Positions 39,186-49,169 of a DNA stretch of 64,000 bases are shown here, piece after piece. The first letter of the stretch is position 1, and each line of letters opens with the position of its first letter. A program made the position numbers and the translations under genes. The stretch is from contig CANLIL010000010.1 in the NCBI GenBank assembly GCA_947491305.1, positions 1 to 64,000 of the forward strand, in the 5' to 3' direction. Source of the DNA: Flavobacteriales bacterium (GTDB taxonomy: Bacteria; Bacteroidota; Bacteroidia; Flavobacteriales_D; Crocinitomicaceae). The notes below the pieces were generated by a model. The model ran no database searches. It was not told where the DNA came from and was given only the letters and a program-made list of their open reading frames with translations.

Positions 39186-40493
39186 ATGAAGGATAAATCG
39201 TTTCTTTTTCCAAAAAAGGTATATTTATCTGGTGCTGATTGGTTTTTACATGTTCTAGATAATGCTTCTGATAAAAAGAGATTTGATTTTAACATTATCA
39301 GAATCGTATTAGATGTTGAAGATGAAAATTACGCTACAACGATAATCAATCGTTTAGAGCAACACGATTTAGTTAATTGGATGTTAAATATTCAATTGAA
39401 AAAGCCATTTTTTTTTTCTAAACCATATTGGAAATACAAAAATTCTACAAACGTATTAACTGTAAATTACCATGAATTAGGTCAGAACTCATTGTATGAT
39501 TTGAAACTTTTTCAGCAAGCTATGCGTGTCAATAAAACACCACTTTTTGCCTGTGATTGTGTGAAAGAAAATGGTGTTGTTTCTAAGATTGTTTTGTCAA
39601 TTCACCATGTTTTGATGGATGGTAGAGGTACAAGTTTTTTCTTAGAAGAGTTACACGCGAATGACTTTTCTTTAAAAGATCCATTTGATATATTACAGTA
39701 TTTTCCAAAAGAAAAAACAACTAAAATTAGATGGTATGAACATGTCAAGAACATGTATTTTATTAAGTATTTTATGTACCAACACCAATCTCAGAACAAT
39801 GCTAATTTTAATAACATATCATCTAATTCATTCAAAATAAGAGTTGTAAATTTCAACCAAGGTGAATCACTACAAATCAATAATAATGGGCAATTAAAAG
39901 GTGCGAAATTTGGTTTGAATCAATTTTTATTAGCTGTATCAATTAAAGAAATAACTGAATTGTTTCGAGAGAAAAATATTCAAGGAGATTGTTGGCTACC
40001 CATTCCATACGATGGTAGAAAAAGAGGTGGGAATGGTCCAATTATTTCAAATGCAATATCTTTTTTGTTTTACAGAATTAAACAAGCAGAGCAAAAAAGT
40101 ATTGAAGTTATTGTGAAAGAAATTCAATTTCAAATGATGGACCAACTTCGTCAAGATTTACCCAAAAAGTATTCATTGTTTTTAGAAATGATGCGATACA
40201 TCCCTGAAAAATTATTTTCTTTTTTAATCTTAAGAGCATCTGCTGGAAATTTAGCAAGTTTTTTATATTCAGCTTCTATTGAACAAACACGTGATGTTGC
40301 CAACAAATTTGAGTTACAAGCTAAAAACATGCACATTATTCCTCCTTTTTCTTTTCCGCCTGGATTAACAATTTCTTTTCTTACCTTTAATGGTCAGTTA
40401 TCACTAAATTTAGTTTACGATGAAGCGTTGTTTAACGAGTCTGAACTTTTAGCTATAATTGCACGATTAAAAATTAAATTATTAGCTATATAA
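39186..40493 (+). CDS. Stand-alone condensation/WS-DGAT-superfamily-like acyltransferase
   Basis: HHVLMDG (HHxxxDG) in KIVLSIHHVLMDGRGTSFFLEEL; C-terminal PGLTISFLTFNGQLSLNLVYDEALF. Confidence 0.68.
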   Translation: MKDKSFLFPKKVYLSGADWFLHVLDNASDKKRFDFNIIRIVLDVEDENYATTIINRLEQHDLVNWMLNIQLKKPFFFSKPYWKYKNSTNVLTVNYHELGQNSLYDLKLFQQAMRVNKTPLFACDCVKENGVVSKIVLSIHHVLMDGRGTSFFLEELHANDFSLKDPFDILQYFPKEKTTKIRWYEHVKNMYFIKYFMYQHQSQNNANFNNISSNSFKIRVVNFNQGESLQINNNGQLKGAKFGLNQFLLAVSIKEITELFREKNIQGDCWLPIPYDGRKRGGNGPIISNAISFLFYRIKQAEQKSIEVIVKEIQFQMMDQLRQDLPKKYSLFLEMMRYIPEKLFSFLILRASAGNLASFLYSASIEQTRDVANKFELQAKNMHIIPPFSFPPGLTISFLTFNGQLSLNLVYDEALFNESELLAIIARLKIKLLAI

Positions 40494-40495
40494 AA

Positions 40496-41743
40496 ATGGT
40501 TAAAAATCAGCAAAGAATTGTTGTTATTGGTGGTGGCTCTGCAGGAATTGCTGCAGGAATCGCTGCTGCTGAAGTTGGGTTTCAAGTACTTTTAATTGAA
40601 AAATCGGCTTATTTAGGAGGTAAGGCTACTGCATCAGAAGTTGGAACTATTTGTGGAGCATATCGGTATTCATCAACTATTCAAGCAGCTTTAATATTAA
40701 ACGGTTTTGCGAAAGATTTTGTAGAAGAATTAGCAATTGTATCAAAAACAACACCATTGAGTAATCAATACGGGCTTCATTATTTACCTTACAATATTCA
40801 ACAATTTAAACAGTTATCTCTTCAAAAGTTAACAGAAAAAGGTGTTGATGTTCTATTAAAGACTTCTGTAACGAATGTTGTTGCTACTAATGATCAAATT
40901 ACAGCAATTGAATTGGATCAAAACGGTCAAAAAGAAATGATTGAAGTGGCTGCAGTGATTGATGCTTCGGGTGATGCACTCGTTTCTAGAGTGTTGCAAT
41001 TGCCTCTTATTCAGTCGTCTACTTATCAAGCTGCAGCTCAAATTTTCACGCTTTCTAACCTGCCAGATTTTGGTGAGAATCAATTGAATTTGATTTTCAT
41101 GAAAAATATACATACTGCAGTTCTTCAAGATGAATTACCCGCATATTATAAAGCTTTTTCAATTGTTCAGGGCTCAAAAATAGCTAGAACTGTTAAGATT
41201 AAAATGACACTTCCTATAGAAGTAAATTCAACGCAAGTTAATCAAGAATTACTGCGTAAAAAGGGAAAAGAAATGGCGCGTCAATTCGTTCAAATTCAAC
41301 AAACTAAAAGTGAATCTATGCAAAACATTCAATTGGAATCGATTGCAGATGAAATTGGTGTTAGGGTATTAGAACGACCAATGGGCAGATATGTTTTAAC
41401 AGAAGAAGATATATTATCGGCTAGAAAATTTGATCATGCAATTGCAACGGGTGCTTGGCCAATAGAAATTTGGCATCCTTTCAAACCACTTGAAATGCAT
41501 TATTTTAACGAAAATGAGTGGTATCAAATTCCAGTAGAATGTATTTTATCAAACGAAATCTCTAACTTGTACTTTGCAGGAAGATCAATTTCTGCAACTG
41601 ATAATGCAATTGCAAGCGCAAGGGTTATGGGTACTTGTTTGCAAACAGGTTTTGCTGCTGGAAAAATTGCAGTAGATGTTCTAAAAGGTTTAACCATTGA
41701 AGAGAGTGTTTCACATATTAAAAAATTGCAAATAATTGATTAA
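40496..41743 (+). CDS. FAD-dependent oxidoreductase (FAD_oxidored-like)
   Basis: IVVIGGGSAGIAAGIAAAEVGFQVLLIEKSAYLGGKATASEVGTICG; C-terminal YFAGRSISATDNAIASARVMGTCLQTGFAAG. Confidence 0.85.
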   Translation: MVKNQQRIVVIGGGSAGIAAGIAAAEVGFQVLLIEKSAYLGGKATASEVGTICGAYRYSSTIQAALILNGFAKDFVEELAIVSKTTPLSNQYGLHYLPYNIQQFKQLSLQKLTEKGVDVLLKTSVTNVVATNDQITAIELDQNGQKEMIEVAAVIDASGDALVSRVLQLPLIQSSTYQAAAQIFTLSNLPDFGENQLNLIFMKNIHTAVLQDELPAYYKAFSIVQGSKIARTVKIKMTLPIEVNSTQVNQELLRKKGKEMARQFVQIQQTKSESMQNIQLESIADEIGVRVLERPMGRYVLTEEDILSARKFDHAIATGAWPIEIWHPFKPLEMHYFNENEWYQIPVECILSNEISNLYFAGRSISATDNAIASARVMGTCLQTGFAAGKIAVDVLKGLTIEESVSHIKKLQIID

Positions 41744-41752
41744 TTTTGTGTT

Positions 41753-43195
41753 ATGAATGCACTACCTGTTTATAGTACTTTAATTAATGCAGCATCTCAA
41801 TGGCCAGACAAACCTGCTATTCATGATGAATATGGAACCATGTCTTTTATTCAATTATTAGATGAGGTAAATACATTAAAAGAACAGTTAATACGTGCAG
41901 GAATTCAACCTGGTATGGGAGTAGGTGTTATGGCGAAAAATGGCCGGAATTTCATTGCTGCTATTTTTGCGGTTGTTGCTTGTGGCGCAACAGTGATGCC
42001 GCTCTCTCATCAATTAAAAGAAAATGAAATTGCAGCTGTTTTAAATGATGCTAAATTACATGCACTATTAGATGATTATTCAGGATTGAATCCTACAAAT
42101 AATCCCATTCATGAAATTGAAGTTAATTTTGGAAAGATGCGTTTAGCATTTTCAAATCATCCATTTATACAAGTATTTGCGCCTCATGTTAATCATCCGG
42201 CTTTTATTCGTTTCACTTCAGGAACAACTGGAAAAGCAAAAGGTGTTATTATTTCTCATGCATCTGCAATAGAACGTGTTGAAGCAGCGAATAAAATTTT
42301 AAACCTAGGTTCAGATGATACGGTTATTTGGGTATTGCCAATCGCATATCATTTTGTCGTTTCTATATTATTGTATGTGCGATTTGGAGCGGCAATTGCA
42401 ATCGCACGTGATTTTTTAGCAAAAAATATTATTGAAATTACAAATCAATACAAAGGTTCGTTGTTGTATGCTTCTCCAATGCAAATTCGTTTGTTAGCGA
42501 ATGATGGTGGAACTGAAAAAATGAATTCCTTAAAACGAGTGATATCAACTTCTGCGCCTATTACTGCTGAAACATGCCAATTGTTTGAACAACGTTATCA
42601 ATTAAAAGTTTCTCAAGCTTATGGCATTATTGAAATTGGTTTACCATTAATCAATCATCAAATTACGGAAGATAACATTGATTCTGTTGGTTTTGTTTTA
42701 CCGGATTACGATGTACAGATATTAGATGAGAACAATGCCTTTTTGCCAAAAGGAGCTATTGGGAAATTAGGGATTAAAGGTCCTGGGATGTTTGATGCAT
42801 ATCTTTCTCCTCCTTTAAAACGTTCTGATGTATTGGTCAATGGTTATTTTATTACAGCAGATTTCGCGATGGTTTTAGATGATGGTTCTGTAAAAATACA
42901 TGGAAGAGAAAAATCAATGATCAACGTTTCTGGTAATAAAGTATTTCCTGAAGAAGTTGAAGGAGTTCTTGAAACATATCCTGGAATAAAATTGGCAAAA
43001 GTTTCTGCTATGCCTCATCGTTTGATGGGGCAAATCATTAAAGCTGACATTGTTCTTAGCAATTCTGTAATAGATATTGACCAGGAAGAGGTGTTGACAT
43101 ACTGTAGAAAACGTTTGTCTACCTATAAAATCCCACAAAAAATTGAAATTGTATCCGCTGTTGAAATGACGGCAACAGGAAAAATTCAACGATAA
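41753..43195 (+). CDS. Class I adenylate-forming acyl-CoA/acyl-ACP synthetase (AMP-ligase)
   Basis: RFTSGTTGKAKGVIISH; AYGIIEIGLP; INVSGNKVFPEEVE; C-terminal TATGKIQR. Confidence 0.92.
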   Translation: MNALPVYSTLINAASQWPDKPAIHDEYGTMSFIQLLDEVNTLKEQLIRAGIQPGMGVGVMAKNGRNFIAAIFAVVACGATVMPLSHQLKENEIAAVLNDAKLHALLDDYSGLNPTNNPIHEIEVNFGKMRLAFSNHPFIQVFAPHVNHPAFIRFTSGTTGKAKGVIISHASAIERVEAANKILNLGSDDTVIWVLPIAYHFVVSILLYVRFGAAIAIARDFLAKNIIEITNQYKGSLLYASPMQIRLLANDGGTEKMNSLKRVISTSAPITAETCQLFEQRYQLKVSQAYGIIEIGLPLINHQITEDNIDSVGFVLPDYDVQILDENNAFLPKGAIGKLGIKGPGMFDAYLSPPLKRSDVLVNGYFITADFAMVLDDGSVKIHGREKSMINVSGNKVFPEEVEGVLETYPGIKLAKVSAMPHRLMGQIIKADIVLSNSVIDIDQEEVLTYCRKRLSTYKIPQKIEIVSAVEMTATGKIQR

Positions 43196-43196
43196 T

Positions 43197-44666
43197 ATGA
43201 AAAGTAATAATACATGCGCTGTAATTGGTGCCGGAGTAGCAGGTTTAGCTTCTGCTATTCGAATGCGCAATAAAAACTATAACGTCGTTCTTTTTGAAGC
43301 AAATAGCTTTCCAGGCGGAAAATTATCTACTGAATCAAATGATGGTTACCGTTTTGATATGGGGCCTTCTGTTTTTACAATGCCAGAATATGTGGATGAA
43401 TTGTTTGAATTGTCGGGGAAAAATCCACGAGATTATTTCAGTTATGAGCAATTAGATCCCGTTTACCGTTATTTTTTTGAAGATGGTTCAACCTTAGATG
43501 GTTATCATGGAAAAGAACGTTTTGCTGCTGAAATTGCTAAAAAATCGAGCGATGAACGTGAGACAATCGTTCGTTATTTAGAAAAAACGGAAATTATGTA
43601 TGACTTAACGGCAGAAGTATTCTTACATAATTCATTGCATAAAGTCAAAAATTTCTTCACAAAAGCAGTTGCAAAAGGAATCTTAAATTTTGGAAAAATT
43701 GGTGCTTTTACAACCATGCATCAACAAAACACGAAAGCATTCAAAGACCAACGTTTGGTTCAGCTCTTTAATCGTTATGCCACTTACAATGGTTCTAGTC
43801 CTTACTTGGCTCCAGCGACTTTAAATGTGATTCCACACGTTGAAATCATGAAAGGAGCATATTATCCGAAAGGTGGAATGTATAGCATTACAAAGGCGTT
43901 GGTTCAATTAGCAACGGATTTAGGAATTGAAATTCGCTATAATTCACCCGTTACAGAAATATTGTTGAAAGACAACAAAGCGGTAGGAGTTAAGGTGAGT
44001 AGCGAAAGCAATATGTTTGACGTTGTCATTAGCAACATGGATGTTTATAACACCTATCAAAAACTGATTCCTTCGGCTAAAAAACCGAAAAAAACCTTGG
44101 ATCAACCAAAATCGAGTTCTGGTATCATTTTTTATTGGGGAATCAAGCATTCGTTTGAGAATTTAAAATTGCACAATATCTTGTTTTCGGCGGATTATGA
44201 AGCTGAATTCAATACCATCTTCTCGAAAAAAGAAATCTACCACGATCCAACAATTTATGTGAACATCACATCTAAACATACTCCAGAGGATGCTCCAGAA
44301 GGATGTGAGAATTGGTTTACGTTTATCAATGTTCCGAACAACCAAGGACAAGATTGGGATGCGTTTATCGATCAAGCAAGAGAAGCCGTTATTGCAAAAG
44401 TAAACCGCATGTTAAACACAGATTTACGCCCGCTTATTCAATGTGAATTAGTTTTTGATCCGCGCGTGATTGAGAAAAGAACGTCTTCAGCATTTGGTGC
44501 AATTTATGGCAATAGCTCCAACAATAAGTTTGCAGCATTTTTACGCCATTCCAATTTTTCCAACAAAATTAAAAACCTTTATTTCTGTGGTGGTAGCGTG
44601 CATCCAGGACCAAGTATTCCTTTGTGTTTGTTATCCGCGAAGATCACTACAGGATTGGTGAAATAA
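43197..44666 (+). CDS. Phytoene desaturase (CrtI)-family FAD oxidoreductase
   Basis: CAVIGAGVAGLASAIRMRNKNYNVVLFEANSFPGGKLSTESNDGYRFDMGPSVFTMPEY; C-terminal LYFCGGSVHPGPSIPLCLLSAKI. Confidence 0.88.
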   Translation: MKSNNTCAVIGAGVAGLASAIRMRNKNYNVVLFEANSFPGGKLSTESNDGYRFDMGPSVFTMPEYVDELFELSGKNPRDYFSYEQLDPVYRYFFEDGSTLDGYHGKERFAAEIAKKSSDERETIVRYLEKTEIMYDLTAEVFLHNSLHKVKNFFTKAVAKGILNFGKIGAFTTMHQQNTKAFKDQRLVQLFNRYATYNGSSPYLAPATLNVIPHVEIMKGAYYPKGGMYSITKALVQLATDLGIEIRYNSPVTEILLKDNKAVGVKVSSESNMFDVVISNMDVYNTYQKLIPSAKKPKKTLDQPKSSSGIIFYWGIKHSFENLKLHNILFSADYEAEFNTIFSKKEIYHDPTIYVNITSKHTPEDAPEGCENWFTFINVPNNQGQDWDAFIDQAREAVIAKVNRMLNTDLRPLIQCELVFDPRVIEKRTSSAFGAIYGNSSNNKFAAFLRHSNFSNKIKNLYFCGGSVHPGPSIPLCLLSAKITTGLVK

Positions 44667-44668
44667 GC

Positions 44669-46315
44669 TTAAAACTGAAAATACACAAACGGTTTAAACG
44701 TGTCTGAAACAGCTTGGTAGACTAAAAACAAAATCACGGCAACAGATATAGCTTGAACTACGATAGGCAATTTAGCAAAGGCTTGTTCCCAATAGTTTTT
44801 GATTTTTTCTGGTAACCAATGAACGATAAAACCAGCCAACATGATCCAAAAAACAGCTTGATAGGTTGTTAACACGGTTACAAAGGTTTCCCATTTAAAA
44901 TCGAAGTGATTCCATACGTGATTTAATAACTGCATCGGTTCATTTTCACCATCCAAGCGGAACCAAATTCGCGTAAAGGTGATAAAATTAAAGGTGATGA
45001 AAAGTTTCCAAAAATGAACGATCCACCATGTTTTGTTTTCATAAGGTGAAATTTTCTTCCAATAGTTGTAAAAGATCAAAGCAGCTCCATTCATCGCTCC
45101 CCAAATCACAAAGTTTTCACTTGCGCCATGCCATAAACCACCAACCACCATGGTGATTAATAGGTTTAAATCGCGGTGTAAAAACTTACGAAAGAACGGA
45201 ATGATTAAGAGTAAAGTTAATCCTAAATAGATATAAATCAGCGCATACCATTGCAAAATGAAAAACAAGAAAATAAAAATAAAGGTCGTTGCAATATAGG
45301 TTCCAATACCACCCGATTTATTTCCACCCAATGGAATGTAGAGGTAATCTTTCAACCAAGAACCCAATGATTTGTGCCACCTACGCCAAAAGTCAGCCAC
45401 ACTATTTGCTTTGTAGGGCGAATTGAAGTTGGGCAATAATTCAAAGCCCATCATTCTTGAAATTCCAATTGCAATATCGGTATAACCAGAAAAATCGCCG
45501 TAAATCTGCAACGAATAGCCCCACATCGCTAAAATGCTTACAAATCCTGGGTAGGCTTCTGGTGCGTCAACAACCTTGTCAATGAAATGAACAGCAATGT
45601 AATCTGCTAATACTATTTTTTTGATGAGTCCTTTTACCACTAACACAATAGCAGAAGAAAACTCGTTTTTTGTCAACGAGAATGGCTGGTAAATTTGTGG
45701 AATAAAATCGCGCGCACGAACGATAGGCCCCATAATTACGTGCGGGAAATAAGTGACATAAAAGGCGTAATCAAATAAATTACGAACAGGTTTAATTTCT
45801 TTTCTGTAAATATCTACAACATAAGAAATAGATTGAAATGTGAAGAAACTTACTCCGGCTGGCAACAATATTTTCGTTTCAAAAAATCCTTCGCCGAAAA
45901 ATCCATTTCCTGTTTGTGCAAACCAATTAACGATGGCATATTTTGTGTGAAATAATTCATTGTACGATTCAGTAAAAAAGTAGGCGTATTTAAAATAGGC
46001 TAAAAAGAAAATATTAAAGATGACTGAACAAGCAATAATCCATTTTTGTTTTTTGGTTGATGCAACAGTATGAATCCATTTTCCCAATCCAAAATTGAAA
46101 ACAATTGAAAGTCCTAATAGTAAAACAAACAAACCAGAAGTTTTGTAATACAAGAACAAACTAACAATAGTAATGAAAATACTTCGAACGAGTTGGTGCT
46201 TTTGCAAGAGTGAAAATACCATTAAGAATCCTAAGAAAAACAACCAGAAATCTAAGCGATTGAAAACCATTCGATCGGTTGCAACAAAGCTAAATATGTC
46301 ATATAAACGTTCCAT
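44669..46315 (-). CDS. MBOAT-family O-acyltransferase
   Basis: PHVIMGPIVRARDFIPQ; NSPYKANSVADFWRRWHKSLGSWLKDYLYIPLGG; MVVGGLWHGASENFVIWG. Confidence 0.95.
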   Translation of the reverse strand: MERLYDIFSFVATDRMVFNRLDFWLFFLGFLMVFSLLQKHQLVRSIFITIVSLFLYYKTSGLFVLLLGLSIVFNFGLGKWIHTVASTKKQKWIIACSVIFNIFFLAYFKYAYFFTESYNELFHTKYAIVNWFAQTGNGFFGEGFFETKILLPAGVSFFTFQSISYVVDIYRKEIKPVRNLFDYAFYVTYFPHVIMGPIVRARDFIPQIYQPFSLTKNEFSSAIVLVVKGLIKKIVLADYIAVHFIDKVVDAPEAYPGFVSILAMWGYSLQIYGDFSGYTDIAIGISRMMGFELLPNFNSPYKANSVADFWRRWHKSLGSWLKDYLYIPLGGNKSGGIGTYIATTFIFIFLFFILQWYALIYIYLGLTLLLIIPFFRKFLHRDLNLLITMVVGGLWHGASENFVIWGAMNGAALIFYNYWKKISPYENKTWWIVHFWKLFITFNFITFTRIWFRLDGENEPMQLLNHVWNHFDFKWETFVTVLTTYQAVFWIMLAGFIVHWLPEKIKNYWEQAFAKLPIVVQAISVAVILFLVYQAVSDTFKPFVYFQF

Positions 46316-46321
46316 GTGCGT

Positions 46322-47629
46322 TTAGTTTGAATGTAGTTGAAGTGATAATTTCAAAAAAGCATCGATTAATAAGGAGCCTTTTAAATGATAACCTGCTGGC
46401 GTGAAGTGGACCAAATCATTCTGCATCAATCCGTTGCGCTGCCAAATTTTTGAAGCGCCTAATTCGCCCATTATTCCGTATAAATCCCATACGGCTAATT
46501 CGTATTGTGCCGCTAATTCTTGAATTACTGTTCGTTGCTTTGCAATGTTATAATTGAGTTGCGTCTTGTGAAAATAGGAATCATTTGGAACGGTCAGTAA
46601 AATGGCACATTTAGGATTGGCGCGTAACACCTTTTGAATCATTTTCTCTAAGTTGCTTTTGTATTTTAAAGGGTCAAATTGACTAGCAGGTACATTTGCA
46701 TCGTTCGTTCCAACTGAAAATGCAAAGAAATCTGGAGGGTACAAACTCAATTGTTCTTCAAAATTTTTATTTTCAAGATACGTATACAAACCAGCTCCAT
46801 TCACACCAATTGATGTGTATGAAATCCCAGGGTCGTTATTCATGAATTGAAATCCATCCAATTGCAATGCAAACGGTTCTTGTTGGTTGCGCATGAATTG
46901 CAAATCAAGTTCTTGCACATTGTCTACAAAAAAGATAGTTGTAAACCCATGAAGCGTATCTTGCTCAACGTGTTCAACTAACAATTCATCTTCTCCAAAA
47001 TTTAAATCGAATGGAATTTTTCCTTTATTGTGGTAAATACGCAATTGTGTATAAGGTGGTTTTACAATCGTTTTGTCATGACGAAAACTCAATGTAATGA
47101 TTGAATCGGAGCAAACTAATGCAGCGCCCATTAAACCATAATCCAAGCCTTCTGGACGGTGATTCACACTTCGGTATCCTTTCCATTGATTGGGAGAATT
47201 GAATTCGTAGTTAGAAGGATTGTTTGTATGCGCTAAATCAAAGGGAAATACAATTCCGCGTTCACCTGGTATTTCTGGCCAATTGGTTTGTAAAAAAGTA
47301 CGGAAATCATTTGTGTAGATATCAGCTTGTAAATGCGATCCGCCAATGTGGTAAAAGTTCAATTTCCCTTTTTTTTCTGCCGTCATTTTTGAGAATGAAG
47401 CAACAAAATTTACCCAATTTTCACTAGTGGAACTATAAAAAGAAAAGTAATTTTTTTGAAAGTTTATAAATGGATAGGTGCTTTTTAAACTCGTATCCAT
47501 TCTTACAAATTCAGGTAAATTTGCTACACTTGTTGAATCATCAAGCGACTGTGAATAGCCAATGTTAAATACGGTATAAACAATAACGAATAACAGGCGC
47601 TTCATCATGGATTTTTTTGTTGGTACCAT
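46322..47629 (-). CDS. SGNH/GDSL-family protein
   Basis: FYHIGGSHLQADIYT (block I variant), FSVGTNDANVP, DLVHFTPAGYHLKG. Confidence 0.82.
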   Translation of the reverse strand: MVPTKKSMMKRLLFVIVYTVFNIGYSQSLDDSTSVANLPEFVRMDTSLKSTYPFINFQKNYFSFYSSTSENWVNFVASFSKMTAEKKGKLNFYHIGGSHLQADIYTNDFRTFLQTNWPEIPGERGIVFPFDLAHTNNPSNYEFNSPNQWKGYRSVNHRPEGLDYGLMGAALVCSDSIITLSFRHDKTIVKPPYTQLRIYHNKGKIPFDLNFGEDELLVEHVEQDTLHGFTTIFFVDNVQELDLQFMRNQQEPFALQLDGFQFMNNDPGISYTSIGVNGAGLYTYLENKNFEEQLSLYPPDFFAFSVGTNDANVPASQFDPLKYKSNLEKMIQKVLRANPKCAILLTVPNDSYFHKTQLNYNIAKQRTVIQELAAQYELAVWDLYGIMGELGASKIWQRNGLMQNDLVHFTPAGYHLKGSLLIDAFLKLSLQLHSN

Positions 47630-49080
47630 TTGGCAAATTCTGCTGCAAATGCATCGTAAAATAGTTGTGAAGCAATACTTGCACCTCTTACAGAGAAATG
47701 AATGTAATCTTTACCAGCTAAACCTTGTTCTACCCAGGATGGCATTGAATTGTTTCCTCCCATTGCAGCGTATAGATCATAATATCCAACACCATTTTCT
47801 CCCGACATTTTACGTAATTGCTGGGTGCAATAAGCTAATAAAGGATACGATACAAAAACCCCATTTTCTAAACGCGACATATCACTCGGTCCAATTAAAA
47901 TGAATGCTGCCGATGGTCGCAAGCGTTTCAATGTTCCAATTTGACCTTTCAATGATCGAACATAATTTCTTACTGAACTCGAATCCTTAAAGAATGGAAC
48001 TGAATTCCCGCCAAATTGTAATAAAAATAAATCAGTATTTAATTCTTGATACATTTTCCCAAGTAATGTTTGATCCATGTATCCAAAAATCAAACCGTTT
48101 GTGCCGCGCATTCCAATATTACTGACTTGAACGCCTGTTTCGCTTTCTAAATTAAACCCAGTAATCGTTGGACTTACAGCAGCGTTAAAAACATATTTCA
48201 ATTTTTCAGGAGTTGTTGAAAAAGATAAATCCAACGAATGAAAACGTCCATCTTTAATCAAACTATCTTCATGAATTAATTTCGATCCTTGGTAAATTTT
48301 TACGGAACATGGTTTGTAGCAACTATTGTAGTACATTTTAACAACGTTATATTGTTTCGATCTGCTATAAGCTGATTTACCAGGTTCTAATTCGATCCAT
48401 GCTTCTTTTATTGAAGTTTCATTGACCATACGAGAACTATCCATTTCTGAAGTGAAACGAGCCGCTGAACCCATTACGCCGTATCTTCTATTTTTTAATT
48501 TAGCTCCACCAAAACACGTGTAACGTTGAAAATTAGCGGAATAAGTTTGTTTATATGTATTGGTGCTATAAACGTTCATTGCAGGGACTAAACCTGGTCC
48601 AACACCACCAAATTGACTTTGTATGCGTTGTCGAATAAAAGCAGTCATTCGATCGCCTTCAATTTGTGAATCTCCGTAATGTAGAATATGTGTTTTGGAA
48701 TTGTTTTCACTTGCAGCAGCTAATTTTTCAAAGAAACGATGCAAGTTTTGTAAAGCCAATCCATTTAAATGGATAGATGTGCTACTTTCTGTTGAAAGTT
48801 CCAGTCCATTAGGCGCTGCAATACTTTTATTGGATAGATTTTTATGTTTAACAAGATCGTTAGGGACGTCATTAATTAACGTATCTACTTTTGTTACAAT
48901 GGTTGAAATATCTTTTTTCTCTTGTTTTATAGGTGTGAAAAATGCTTCTTTCGGAAGAAAGTTAAAATGCATCCCGTAAAAATTAAAACCTTCTTTGGGA
49001 ACAAAATAAACAATCGGCGCAAGACAGCTAAACGTTACTAAAACAAAAAGAAGAACATGAAGTGGTGTAAGTTTTTTCAA
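47605..49080 (-). CDS. SGNH/GDSL-family protein
   Basis: ILHYGDSQIEGDRMT, LLQFGGNSVP, DYIHFSVRGASIASQ; N-terminal TM anchor. Confidence 0.82.
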   Translation of the reverse strand: MKKLTPLHVLLFVLVTFSCLAPIVYFVPKEGFNFYGMHFNFLPKEAFFTPIKQEKKDISTIVTKVDTLINDVPNDLVKHKNLSNKSIAAPNGLELSTESSTSIHLNGLALQNLHRFFEKLAAASENNSKTHILHYGDSQIEGDRMTAFIRQRIQSQFGGVGPGLVPAMNVYSTNTYKQTYSANFQRYTCFGGAKLKNRRYGVMGSAARFTSEMDSSRMVNETSIKEAWIELEPGKSAYSRSKQYNVVKMYYNSCYKPCSVKIYQGSKLIHEDSLIKDGRFHSLDLSFSTTPEKLKYVFNAAVSPTITGFNLESETGVQVSNIGMRGTNGLIFGYMDQTLLGKMYQELNTDLFLLQFGGNSVPFFKDSSSVRNYVRSLKGQIGTLKRLRPSAAFILIGPSDMSRLENGVFVSYPLLAYCTQQLRKMSGENGVGYYDLYAAMGGNNSMPSWVEQGLAGKDYIHFSVRGASIASQLFYDAFAAEFAKWYQQKNP

Positions 49081-49169
49081 TGTTTAATGTTTTACACAAA
49101 TATATAAAACTACAAGCGATTTTTTCAAGCGTTGTTCAATAGTTTTTAAAAGCTAAGTGTTAACGATTT

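Noticed and set aside
36889-44666. Calling the cassette a flexirubin/aryl-polyene or carotenoid cluster because of the ACP, AMP-ligase and CrtI-like genes
   Set aside because: No ketosynthase, dehydratase, ammonia-lyase, phytoene synthase or cyclase in the window; the CrtI-like motif alone does not prove carotenoid chemistry.
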